From positions 646,966 to 710,965 of the forward strand of contig ML133409.1 in NCBI GenBank assembly GCA_003864495.1: a stretch of DNA of 64,000 nt, in the 5' to 3' direction. The notes beneath the pieces were generated by a model, which was given only the letters and a program-made list of their open reading frames with translations, searched no databases and was not told where the DNA came from. Made by a program: the position numbers and the translations under genes. Positions 36,801 to 49,595 of the stretch are shown piece by piece. The DNA comes from Nemopilema nomurai (taxonomy: Eukaryota > Cnidaria > Scyphozoa > Rhizostomeae > Rhizostomatidae). The first letter of the stretch is position 1, and each line of letters begins with the position of its first letter.

Positions 36801-39800
36801 TTATACAGGTTGTTTGGCATACGTTCTAGCAGAAAAGCAACTTACTAGACTACAATGTGGTCAATAATGATTGAAGAGCACTGATAAATAGGAAAATGCG
36901 ATTGCAGACATTATCTGTAAAAGAGTACGAATACTGAACATTTTATTGACAATATTGAATTCCAAGCAAACACATGCTCACATAATACGAAAGCCAAAAA
37001 CACTTAGCAGCGGACATGACGTAATCGTTATGAAGACTTCTGCACTATTTGAAGACTATTTACTTCCAGAATACAACCTTGGCAGAAAACTAACCTAGCA
37101 AGAAAAGCAAAATTGAGGATATGTTTACATTGATTCAAAATTTCATATAAAAATGAATTTAAAATTGAATCTAATTTCAACTCTCTACTTTGGCTTCACT
37201 CGAGCCTTCATTAGAGTTGTTTACATGCCAAGGGAAATCATACTGAAACTTCACAATACAAAACCATGCCCCATATAATTGGATGAGTCATATTGCTGTG
37301 ACAAAATCAAAAATGCTAGAAAACTTTAGAGCGATGGCAGGTGCAAGTGCGGTGAAACGTAAAACCATTCAACTGCATAGCTTTTTACACGGTAGTGCCT
37401 CAAAATACCCATAACTTTTATTTAAAATTATGTAAAACAAATCAGTTTTCAACTTCAGCATAACTTTAAATTTACATTATTTCAAAAGGCGACAAAAGAC
37501 TTTGAGAAAATGGTTTTGTCTACAAGAAATCGTTTAACCCTGTCAGTCTATCAGTCTTAGCTTCAGTTCTTTCGGAGTCACCTCTTGGCTTTCTTGCAAT
37601 TGGTTAAATACTGGAGCAATGCACGTCAAAAACGCCAACAACTGGAAAGTCAACAAGACAGCTCTAATGTTAAACTTCCTTGAGCTTGTGTAAAGAAGAG
37701 ATTTCGGCTCGAATAAGTGGCAGGAGAAGGGCCAATTATATGTATGGCATGGAACAAAGGCAAGAGACAGTACCAGGTCCTTATTTTCAATTCAAAGCAG
37801 CAATAGGTAAAGAAGCCGGCATATCAATAAAGGATGACTTCTATTGACTATTTTGTGAATGGTCATACAGCTAATCAAACAATTCAAATGCAGATACAAC
37901 ATTAAACATACCTTATTAACAGCGAATAACATTGTAGCTGCATTGAACTACTTACTACTGCACAGTACAAAAGGCACAAATTCGCATCTCGTTGCACCCT
38001 GGATTCAGGCAGCTTTTCCTGAAGAAGAATACCTCCAAGAACGCATTGACGTTTGGTAAAGGTTACCAAGGCAGCGAAAAACTCATTAATACAGACTCAG
38101 ACGAACCGTTTGGTCGATCTCCTTCGCATGTGTGATGTCGCTCCGCCTTGCGAGACTATTGGCGAGACCTATTACAGGGTTGTCGGTGGTGCAGAGAGCA
38201 AGGTTTGGTAGCAAAATCCAAATACTTCGGATAGCATCCATTCTAATGATAACAATTCTGAACCATTGCTATATCAAACCTAAAGGTAGAGTGCTTGAAA
38301 TTAAATTGACATCTGGCACAAGGTGCAATTTTAGGAGGCGGAAAGATACAAGGCTGTAAGATGATGGAAAATAAGTGACTTCCAAATGATGCCACAGTGC
38401 AATGAAGCATTTCTACTGCATATGCGAGAACCGACAATAAATCAATTATTCACCTTGAAAAAGCTCTGTAAATAATACCTCAGTCGTCTGTAATAGCCAT
38501 GAGATTAAATTACGGTAACTAGCCATTTAATGAAATAACGCAGTGTCTTATTCCATGAATTGCCTTCTAGGATGAAAGTAAAGATTATACCAAGTAGCAG
38601 CAATTTAGAAATGATGAAGAAAGACAGACGAAAAGAGGAAAGTGATGCCGAGAACTCGAAGCCAACGATGCCAAATGATGTCCAGTACACTGTTAAGCCA
38701 CATGCACTCTTCAAAGAGCAGTGTTACCAGTACCTGAACTCGTCCACGACGCATGGCCTAAACAAGATTGCCAACGCACCGAACCTATTAGCGAAGGTCC
38801 TCTGGTCAATAATCGTCGCGTTTCTTCTATTCTATCTACTCTATGCCGTATACAAGTTGCATCAGAAGCTTCTTAAAGATGACGTCAAAGTGACAGTGCG
38901 AACTAACGTTGTCAATTCACTTGCCCTGCCAGCTATTACGGTTTGCGATGCAGGGCCTGTTCGCATTTTGTTTCCGGAAGCGGCTAAAAAGAACGCGACT
39001 CCATCGAACGTGACAGCAACAACACCTCTCGAAGACCAGATGGAGCACACTCGTCGCTTGATTCAAACGAAGAACCAAACCAACAATAGTCATGGTGCCA
39101 TCCCCTTCGTGCTGAAAGCAGCCAACGGAGAGATGCCATTGTGCCACCTTTCGGGGATATTTGCTCCTACCACAAACATTTGAAACACTTTTTGACGCTT
39201 CACAAAGGCCATTGCTTTACGTTTAACCACGACGGCAAGGCCAGGCAAGTGTTGAAGGGACCTGACATGGGTGTCTTCACGGTGTTTCATCTCGAGAAAG
39301 AGCGAAACCACACGACCAGCACCTCTGCGACATCAGTACACGGCGTTGAAATATACGTGCATGAACCGAACGAGAAAAACCCCACACACTACGGCGGCCT
39401 GCTAGCGGTACCGGGGCAACTTACGCGGATCAAACTAACAAAGACCGTGAACAGACGATTGGGGGCACCGTACCCGGACATGTGTAGACATTTGAACATC
39501 GAAGGCCTTACCCTACACGAATGCCAGATCGACTGCATCGCTAAGAGCCAGTACATGCGATGCAACGCGGTATCGCTACTGCTTCAAATCTACCTACACG
39601 ACGTAACTGCAACGGCGTGGAGAAATGGCGCGAAGATTCGTGAGCCCGCGACGACTGCTGAGTACGATTGCGTGGAAACTGTAACCGACTCCTATGCGAA
39701 TGGTGACATATCGTGCAACTGCGTTCTTCCATGTCACGAGGTCTCCTACGATACAGTGACGTCAACAAGCAAATGGCCGCTGAGTGATATCACTGACAAC

Positions 39801-42800
39801 ATTTTGCAACTAATTAAAACAAGACTAGGGATCGTGATCAAGAAAGAAGACGTTGATAGACAGCTTGTTGCAATTCAAGTGTTCTACGGAGACTTGCGGT
39901 ACAAGGAACTCAGGCAATATCCGGCGTATTCCACGGAAGAATTCTCCTATGACCTCGGTGGTCTCTTGGGGCTCTTGATCGGGGCATCGGTATTCTCAGG
40001 CATCGAAATGGCAATGTTTGTTCTTCACGCCATGCAGAGCCAAATAAGAAACTTATTTGAAAAAAGAAGCACCAATCAGTGAGGCCACTGGGGGCTACGA
40101 GACCTCCTCGGGGAATAATTTTAGGTTCCATTTGAGAATACTTCATGCTGAGTCGCAAGTGATAAAATAGATTGTGAACTTTTTATTTGTCGCGGGGAAC
40201 TACATTATGTAGTGGTTATATTTTGAATATATCATATTGATCATTAGACATATTTATCCATTACAAATCTACGCTCGATACGTTGTTGGTCAAATCAACT
40301 GTCAATTAACAAATGACCTCCTTAAACACATACCAAATAACATCCAATACTGTGAAATGATACATAAGGCATTGTATATTATTTTTTAAGCAGTTAACAA
40401 TTTATTCGACACTTTACGCATGCCATAAACGATTTCCCTTACTTCTAGCGCCGCAATAGCAAGCAAGTCTTTGGACCTACTAGAAGTTTCGAGGTTAGCC
40501 TACTTTGTTTACAGGGCAACAGGGATCTTTTAAAAATTCATCTCTAAATAATCTGAGTACGGAAAATGTCATCAAAGTAAATTAAAGTTTGGCCATCTGG
40601 GCATAGCCATAGGATACATCTTGCCTTTGATGAACGTTTTCATATTCATTTGAGGCAATAAGTTCCTTATAATCCTTCACATAAGGGCCTAATTGCCAAT
40701 TACAATATTCAACACACTTCTTTGAAGGACAAGATACGTAAAACTTTGCTTTGTAAAGCGCAAAGTTAAGCCGGATAAAGTTTCAATAGCTGCAAAGGGA
40801 AGCCTCAAAGTATGATTGTACTCTCTAACAAAGAAGGAATTCTATTTCTTCACAATCATTTCTGATAACTGACGAAAACTAATTTGATGACAAACTATAA
40901 CTACAGTGTAGACACGGGAATTCATCAACTAGCATTTCTGTGAGAAGACTAAATTCATTGCCAAACTGACCGCCTTTCGCATGCAATCCTAGTGAAACTC
41001 AACAAGGAACAAACTGATTTTATTATTTCGTTAATTATGTATGAATGATACTTGGAATTTTTTAAACCGGGTCAAAAAGAGAAGAATAAAAGTCTTTTTA
41101 CATGCTGAATGCGCAAGTATGTGGTAACGAGCCTTTTGTCAAATCCATTATCAGCTAAAGATGAACTGCTAACCGCTTTTCAATGTGAAATATTGCTTCA
41201 ATTAAGCAAAAAATGCAGTTCTTTCAGCCTTCACGGCTAACTTGATCAAAAACAAGCCCTTGTTTTGATAAAAATACTAACTTCCAGTCTTCATATTTTT
41301 TTATTGGAATTAATTGATTTCATAAGCTTGATCTCGATCTTGATTGTAACCGTTCAATGCAGTGAATTCTAACTGTTTTAATAGCATGCTTTTGGGTGTA
41401 TTCTTAGCAGACTTTGAAGCAAAAGACGAATGGTAATTGCCAAGGCTCTGGTGATGACCAAATTAGCAATGCTGGAAAACTATACGTAACGCCAACCAAA
41501 GGTACACTACAGAAACTATGCAGGTATAGATTATTGGTTGCTTTATTGTATTCCAACGAACATAGGAAAGTCGTCTCCCTTCTCTATAAAGGCATATCTC
41601 TAGAAGTAAAGAATTCAACACTGGCTGAAGGGGGATGGAACGTGGCGGACTGGAATCTAATCACTAATTTATGCTAATTATGCCTATGATGATTTTCCTG
41701 TTTGTATATATTGTAATCGCTGTTTAGAATCACGAGTCAGTTCATCACCTCAATACGAGTTGCACGCTATCTCTCGCTGTCGATCTCTGCCTACTCAAAG
41801 CCCATTACAACTGGTGGAAGACCCAGATTGCTATTTAGCATTTAGCAACGAATCTCGCCTTCACATTCGCACCAACATTGTCGTGCGCAGCAATAACGTA
41901 ATTCGTCGTACAGAAACAAACAGCACAGTCCTTCCCAAGATAAACGTCACTTGCACTTACTGGCTGTCGATCTCTGCCTACTCAAACCCCATTACAATCG
42001 GGGGGGGAGGGGGTTGGTACTATAAGGGTGTTGGCGGACATGGTGAGCTCTAAACAGACTTACTTGAAAGGCAGACTGAACAGACGAAACCAATGTCAAC
42101 CAGCTGGCGATGGCAGAAACAGGCGCCTCTGTAGTCAATTTGGACAGCCGAAGGCAGGACGAGAGACTTTCTGACTTGCGGATCAGGAAGAAACATCCAC
42201 TAGAAAAATAAACCACGTTTATATGCTTTGAATTGAGTTGGGGAGAACGCGAAAAATACCTACGATACTTATTCATCGATCAGATCTTTCTTCAGTAGCA
42301 TGTAATGCCATTTACAAAGCCTAAATATCTCCAATGATTGTCTATGAATTGACAAGAAACAGAGGAATCAAAAATTACATCTAAAATTATGGTTCCACTG
42401 TTATGAAGGATGACGAAATATGAAAGAGTAATCTTGCTATAAAAAGCTACTAAAAGGTGAAAGTAATCGCTTATGCATTGAAAGTATCATTCTGTAGTCG
42501 TGTTTTAGATCAATGTTAAAAGGCAGGGGGTAGTAATCATATTTTGCTATCTCTGGCATTGTCTTTTTAGTGTTGTATAGTTATTTCGTTATTTAGTAAT
42601 TCGTCATTGTAAACTTTTATATAGAATAAGAAGAAGTAATTGTCTTTTCAGCAAAACGCTTTTCTTTAATAATCTTTAAACGGACTAGCATGTTTCATTG
42701 GTTAGGGTCGATAGTGAATTAAAAGACGAATCAAGATATGAAAGCTTAGCCATTCAAGCACGCTGATTAATCAGGTACGAAAATCATCACTATATCACTA

Positions 42801-45800
42801 CATCACTACATCACTACATCACTACATCACTACATCACTTCATCACTATGAGAATTCCAGTATGATTTCACTTCAGAATAACGCTAACATGATCGAAATC
42901 ACTTCCTTTTGGGGATTGAAGCGATTCATCCTCAAATCGTAGTACCAGAGTATTTGGGATACTGATAGTAGGTGTATTTACATTCAACTGAAGCATTCTC
43001 GAGTTAACGCATTAAATACAATACCAATAAAAATTCTCATTGCTCCTTGGGTCACGGTTTATATCTGATAGTTTCAAAATAATGCGAACATTTATACTTC
43101 CCTATCTGAAAATCTGGAGGCTGAAAAGCATGTTCGGAATGTTTCATAGGCAACAGGATTTCTTACGAAGAACCAAAGAGTGAGGAAAAATAACCGACCC
43201 GAGCAAGACTCGAACTCACGACCCCTGACTTTGTACGGCAAGTCCAGAATGGTTTAAACGAGAACAGAATTCAAACAACAGCCTACCAACAAATACTGAA
43301 GGAGACCAGCAATTGATGTCACTTTGAGATAATTACCACCAGTAATGTCCGAAGCCTAGGACAAAGACGTCAAATGTCAGTTTGCAAATGAAAAGTGACA
43401 ATCAATGTCATAGATTGGAGAATAAACAACGGATAGCTATTAATCATGAAAACTAGAAAGATCACACTGGTTATCTGAATATATATTTTCATAACACCTG
43501 AACTCGCATATTTATCCCTGGGAAAAAACTTGAAACCATTGGATATAAGTTTCCTTCATTCATTCCGGCAAGAGTTTTATGGGAAGGTTAAAAAACAGCG
43601 TTCAAATCTAAGAAGTTTCTATCAGCAGTTTGAAAGTGTAATCGCAGTCGAAAATGTAGCAGCAAAGACAATTGATTTCATAAATTGAGTATTTGAAGTA
43701 GTGGCGAGCTGTCGAGTCTGTTGCATGCATCGTAATTCTATTTCATGGAAGATACGGGTTGAGAAAATCACCACCTGTTGCAAGTAGCCCGAGTCATCGC
43801 CCAAAACACAGCCATCGATGACGATGTTCTACAAAAAATAACAAACTTGAATGTAGAGATTCCTTACAAGGTAGAACACTACAATCGCAAAACTGTCTGA
43901 GTGTTAACAAAAAGCTTTTTTGATGGTATGTTAACCATTACTGTCACAATTCCTGGAGCAATGCCCTTTATAACATATAACTTGGCGAGTGAACTCTTGA
44001 AACCATCTTGTTTTGCATGACTTGAGGGGACTAGATGTTGTCCAATCGACTTCTTTCAGATAGGCATGATATTGACAACAAAACCACGAGTAATAAGAGA
44101 ACCATGGGGCGTGGAATTTCCTATTTTTGAGATTTCAAGCCCCTTAAAAAGTTCCTTAGTTGTAAAATGTTCATATGGTTTATGACTTATGGGTCGCAAT
44201 CGATTAAACGGTCAACGAAACTCGTGGATCATTTCCAAAAATTCTTTACTTCCTGATCATTTACTATGGCTACTGATTGAGATAATTCTGTCTAGACTTT
44301 GCAATGAAAAGATCAATACAAACTTGATACAAAAATTTTTTTGTCAATACATCAAGTCTCAAATGGTTGCAGAAAAAAACATTTGGCAGATAACACCACG
44401 AAAGTAGTTATCAGCCTAATACACCTTCAAATGAAAAATGTGGTTCTATTTACGTTTTTTTGTGCGGCAAAAATACAGTTCATGATAGGCATGTATTGCG
44501 AGGCAACGTCACCCGAACCCTTTACAATCTGAAAGAACAAACAACGCGTGTTTTAGAAAGTGCCTTGATATGCATGCAGCATCGTGAAATATGACATTGT
44601 GTTACTAATAATTGGTAACTGTTAATAGGGCAGGGAGTTACATCACTCAAAGCAGATGTTGCTAAAACAACTCATGTCATTTGAATCAAACAAAATCTTA
44701 GAAAAAATTTATACCTATATAAACTCGGTGTGCTTAAATTTAATCTTAGTGTGGTTCTGCTCAAGTTGATCAATAAATTCATTTTATTCCTTGTCGAATT
44801 CAAAGTTGTCCACAAAAGAAGCAAAAGTATAATAACGTACCAGAATTCTTGCGCTGAGACTTTCAACAGCTGAAAAAAAAATTTTGTTGACCATTATTGA
44901 CAGCAAATGGTGAACAAATAATTTTTCTCACACATCCTTAATTTCATCAACGGACCTACGTAGCCCCAAAGAAGGAGATACAAACAAAACACACTACAAA
45001 GGTACTGTATGATGTAAATACAAAAGCAATAAGATTCGGCCATGCTATTTGGATGTCTCTAAAAGTGACAAACATTAAATGTTGAGGGAAACAAAGCGTT
45101 TATTGGTACAGCTTCCATTTGAAGTATGAAGGATGGTCAGTTAAGAAATATATAAAACGTAGCCTAACGTGGCATAGTGAGTAAAAATGACTTCACTTAT
45201 CATCAAATAGTTATTAAAAACGTTCACTAAAACAGCAAATATGCTTTCATAAAATTCATAAAATTACCACTGCTTTCTTTCATGAGTCGATTGATATCTT
45301 TTCATTAAATCAAGGTGAACATCAGTAAACTAATTGTTTAGAAGTGATTTAGTTAAAATTTTATGACATATTTTTTCGGTTAGAGAGAGGCCGAGAAAAC
45401 TTTCTAAAAGTTTACTGGTCAAAACTTGAAGGAAAAACCGATAAACACGTTTGCTACCAAGAAGTTGCATTGTTGCTTTTAACGGCTTGCAATAAATCAT
45501 TTTAAACTTTAACCATTTGAGCTAAATTCATTCCAAACTTGGAGTTCATGACTTGCGCAAATATTGGTTCCCATTCCATATAGCAGTGAAGCTTGCCATG
45601 CAACCGTACAGGTGGTAATGTGAACAAGATTAGGATTAAATTCCATTCAAAGGATACAGCAGATTGCCTGTGTCATTGCACCAGAGAGCTTTGTCGCCTT
45701 GTCTGATTCATTGAAGACATGCCCTAAAAGGAGGAAACACATTTTTATAAAACGCTTGGGTATTTGTTCTTTTAATCGAGAAGATTGACCCTCGTCAGAC

Positions 45801-48800
45801 TTTGGTCACAAATAACAGATAATAATCTTCACTTGACGCTTAGATTGGTTCTAAATTATAGATACTCGGCACTCTTTGTAAATGTTACCTTCGGTAGCTT
45901 CGTCATAAACTCTCTTGACTTCATCCACAATATTATCGTCAAGTCTAATGAATTCTTCATATTTCCCATCACGGACTGAAGCAGGGTCATTTGTGCCGCT
46001 TTCCGTGCCTGGATAGACGAAGACGCTAGAAAAAACACAGAAAAAATTGGAAAGAGACATTTTCAAAACCTAAGCGTTGTAAACTGATGATGGTTTGAGG
46101 AGCAGGCGTGTGTGGTTCATTGGAAGTTTTTCTCCTGCTTCACATGCAAACTTAATTATACGTTTTTGTCACTTTCATACTGTGTGTTATTTTGTGTTTT
46201 GTTTAAACCTCATGTCTATTCTATAGAAGTCTCAACATAAACAAAGATATTCGCAAACACGTTTCTGATGCTAAGCTGTATATCACGAGCTTTTCCGAGC
46301 ATTTAAAAATCGTATCCTATATAAAGCGATTCTTTATAAACGTTTATACTAAAAACAAGAACCCATGTCTCTGAGTCATCTATTGGATAAAAGTTGCTTG
46401 AAGTTCAGACATAGGCAAATATAAGTCATGTTAATGGTAACAAGTTCTTTTCCTACGGAAACAGATATTTGCAACTCGCAATTTGCAAGCTGCCTCACAA
46501 AGTGAGAAAGAAACTCTATGTCAGTTATGCTCACACGCATTTAAAACTGAGCAAAAATACACCTCATAGGCTTAATAATTTTTTTCCTAACATTGATCCA
46601 CAACTCAGTATATACTAAGCAAGTATCACTGTGATTTCTGAAGTGTTCAAGTGAAAGATGCAGTTGCAAAATGATTTTTTGAGAGCAATTTTTGATATTA
46701 ACAAAGCCAAAAAACTTTTCTATGGATTACCTGGAATCACCATGGCATACAATAAAGCCAAGCTTGTTTGCATGCTTCATTAACAAATGCGAGTTAATGA
46801 ATACCATCAAGCTCTCCAGACAGTGTGTAAAAGACTCCTATGGCAAAAAAACATTTTTAAGGGAAAGATTAAAAAAAGTACCAATGATACAAACTAAAAG
46901 ACTGAATTTCTTTTATAGTTTGTTTGAAAATGTAAAAGCAAAAAAGAGCAGTTGCAGACACTTGGTTTTTTTTAGGGAAGAGGTGGGGTGGTTGTGCAAA
47001 ATTCGCAACCATGTCCTAGAGTTTAGAATAAAATTGAAGCAAAATAAAGATCAATGGCACTTGCACGGTATTGTACTGTTTTGGCTTGTGCTGCATTATG
47101 ATAATAAAACTTGAGAATAAAAGTTCCACCCCGTGGAAACATGTGATACAATACCTTTTTCCCTCTGAAAGAGGTGCAGCCTGTTGATGTGCATCCATAG
47201 GCACATTTTTCTAATTTCAAATGGTCTCTTAATTCTAAATCAATATTTTACACAAATATGGATATACGCTTTTATGAAAAAGTTCCTATGGAAATAATGT
47301 CCAATAGCCTGAGTGTACTCATCAGGAAGAAGACCTAAAGGAAGCAGTGATTCCAGCACAAAGGTTGTCAACCTCTACCTCACAGCCTTGCATGATGGTT
47401 TTCCTGCCAACATTTGAACAACCAATTTGGGGGCTTTAGAAACGCCTACTGGTGAAAATGTTTTGCAGACATGTTCAGATAACCATTTCTAACAGATTTT
47501 AAAAGAAATAATGGGTACCAAATTTGGTGGCAATCCTGCAGAAAATGTTTTGAAGTCTCATTCTAATTTTACTTTTGATGTTTGGCAATTGATAGATCAT
47601 CATGACTGAAGTTGTGTCACATCTATTGACAATGTCTTTTGTGGCGGAAATCAAAACAAAATTCATGCAACTGTTGCTGGCTTTTACTATTTCTGAAAAA
47701 TGTGAAATCAAAAACCTCTGCTAAAAATTAATTGTACTTCAAGAAGTTTCTTTCAAAGTGTTTGTGTAAAAAGTTTCCTTGGCAACATAACAAAGTCTTG
47801 CTAGGCAAGAAAATAAAATTTATGATGATAAAAAATGTTTCATTGTATCTACTCTAGTCGAAAAAGGCTGGTTGTTTGTTGTCGGCCAACTACCAAGTAA
47901 AAACAGATAAACCTTTGAGAACAGGATCATGGATCATAAAATAGTATTTGAAAATATTCATTGTTTGAAAAGAATGCATTTTTCATATACAGAACCCCAA
48001 GCCTAATTTACATGACAATCAGTGCACATGTAGATCAAAGATATTGATCATCAAATACCATCTAAGACATATATAGTTTGTTATTAGAGCTCTACATACA
48101 CTGGGAGTCACGCTCCCCATACCATAGAACCAAATTGACTTCATCAAGCAATTAGCAAATTAAGACCAGTCCTACAAATTAAGACCTCAAAAAGCATATG
48201 AATAAAGGTAGTTGATATTGTATGACAAAATCTGAAATCTCCAATGAAAACCAGGAGCAAATATGCTAGAAAGCTATCACTCCAAATGCAACCTTCAAGT
48301 AAGAAAACTTGGTGCATTGCTAGCTCTAATGCATCATGACTTTGTGACACTTTAGAAATGAACAAAAAGATGTCACAAAATTATTTTTTGAGGCACTGTT
48401 ACTTACACTTCACAGTTTCTGTACAAGCCAGTATTAGAATTTGTGATTAAGACTCATGATACAGCATATAAACAAACCTCTTCCTTTGCACCAGAGTCAT
48501 GCTTGCTCCACCATGCTGGATTAATATCGAAAATAGTGACCAGCAAGCTGGAAGAGTCATCTGTTAAGAAAAAAAAATATTTAAATAAAAGGTAAAACCT
48601 TATAACAGTTAACAGATACCCCAACATCAGATTGAAGTTCTGTCCTTCATTGACGAACATAGCTGCATACATTTTAGGGCTGTTCAATAATTACGAAACG
48701 CTAGAAGGGTGGGTGGTTCTTCAGGTTTTTGTGATGCAGATTGACGGTAAACGAGGATGGTGGGTAGTACTTATTTCAAGTCCATGGCGTCACGGTATAA

Positions 48801-49595
48801 AAAATTTTTAAATAAAGTTTTATTTGGATTTGTCAATAAAGATGTCGTTTTCCGTTTTTATGTCATGTAAAGAGTGCTTTATTGAAAATGTTTCAAAACA
48901 TTTGCATTTCGATTTCAAATGTTTCAAAACATTGGAAGTGATTGATCAACTTTTATCTAAACCAAAGAAGCGATTGACTTGATACATTTTGTTAATTTGT
49001 TATATGTTCAAAAGAAAACTTGCATTACTCTAATTCTTCATGTGTTGCATTATGTACTGGATTTTTTTTAGGAAGGGAGGGGGGTTGTCTCTGCCTAGAG
49101 TAACGTCACGCAAGGGGGTCTCACATGAAACCGTGATGGAGCGTGGACAAGGGGGGATGGGCGGTTCTAGAAACCAAACTTTAGCGTGACGTATTTATTG
49201 AACAGCCCCTTTAAAGCAACACCTTCAAATGGTTGAGACAATAAAATATGGTATGCCATACAACACCCTTTGGTTATACAAAGTCGCTTCAAAATTTATC
49301 ATTTAGAACCTCTCTAAAATGTCATTATATAGGTGTATGCAAAATTATGGAATCTAATGTACAACTATTGACAATAAAATAGAAAAATACTACTATTAAG
49401 ACTACCAGTTAAAAGAATAACTTGCAAAAACAAATCAAAGGAATGTCGTGTACAATTAATCAATCATCGGCGGAATTGATCATGAAATTAAAATTAAAAG
49501 ACAACATAGCGCGTACGTTTACTAATACATTATCCCGAAAAATTTATCATTTCTTAAGAATAAGAGCAAAATGAATTAAAATTACCATCATCCAT
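33895..49595 (-). CDS. GTF2H3: TFIIH subunit 3 (p34, Tfb4 family), 12 exons
   Basis: Core TFIIH subunit used in RNA polymerase II initiation and nucleotide excision repair; pairs with p44. Exons (minus): 49595-49586 (ATG plus 7 nt), 48560-48478, 46837-46731, 46025-45889, 45723-45658, 44869-44841, 44528-44454, 43828-43775, 43355-43287, 42199-42064, 34299-34263, 33955-33895. Sum 864 nt (287 aa; human is about 308), all phases agree. Landmarks: vWA-like domain with [35 protein letters not shown], then [11 protein letters not shown] and WMFLPDP. The C4 zinc ribbon is CSVC (C250, C253) on exon 10 joined to [11 protein letters not shown] (C258, C264, C267) on exon 11, 7.8 kb away, followed by a Lys-rich tail. 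Intron 10 encloses an opposite-strand channel gene. Confidence 0.95.
38572..40082 (+). CDS. Intronless ASIC/degenerin-type (ENaC superfamily) cation channel with a one-base frameshift
   Basis: Trimeric amiloride-type Na+ channel subunit of the plasma membrane; ligand (acid or peptide) unknown. First ATG after the TTG-led upstream frame is 38572. Features in order: gating HG dipeptide (THGLNKI, residues 61-62), TM1 about 75-93, post-TM1 [12 protein letters not shown], glycosylation sites, cysteine-rich domain with [20 protein letters not shown] followed by SKWP, pre-TM2 segment, then TM2 with the GAS selectivity filter ([18 protein letters not shown]). The first part is in one frame up to about 39156 and the rest in the next frame. 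One extra G in the GGGG run at 39153-39156 would join them as a single frame of about 503 aa. That may be an assembly base error or a genuine recent mutation. The gene lies inside GTF2H3 intron 10, on the other strand. Confidence 0.9.
41777..41997. repeat. Pair of direct repeats about 187 bp apart in GTF2H3 intron 10
   Basis: A 34-bp sequence beginning CTGTCGATCTCTGCCTACTC occurs at 41777-41810 and 41964-41997 with one mismatch; similarity extends a little upstream. The second copy runs directly into a G-rich tract at 42000-42017. It may be two ends of a small unclassified element. Confidence 0.6.
42786..42850. repeat. Microsatellite (ATCACTAC)n in GTF2H3 intron 9
   Basis: About eight units of the octamer ATCACTAC with slightly changed end units. 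Purely intronic. Confidence 0.95.
43195..43262 (-). repeat. tRNA-like relic, possibly a decayed tRNA-derived SINE
   Basis: On the minus strand, an 8-base loop closed by GACTT/AAGTC is followed by a T-arm-like GTGAG-TTCGAGT-CTTGC hairpin and a GC-rich tail TCGGGTCGG. This resembles the 3' half of a tRNA with a box B-like GTTCGAGTC. The 5' half (acceptor strand, D arm, box A) is not recognisable, so this is not a functional tRNA. Confidence 0.35.
48677..49209. mobile_element. 533-bp terminal-inverted-repeat element in GTF2H3 intron 1
   Basis: Left end GGGCTGTTCAATAATTACG and right end (reverse complement) GGGGCTGTTCAATAAATACG are inverted repeats. A TTTA direct repeat flanks it at 48673-48676 and 49210-49213. 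The four-base duplication leaves the superfamily open. There is no coding capacity, so it is MITE-like. Confidence 0.8.

Noticed and set aside
41760..42053. 97-codon plus-strand frame
   Set aside because: Overlaps the direct-repeat pair and ends in a G-rich tract; no recognisable domain.
46692..47114. 140-codon plus-strand frame
   Set aside because: Antisense to GTF2H3 exon 3 and intron; Lys/Phe-rich composition typical of AT-rich chance frames.
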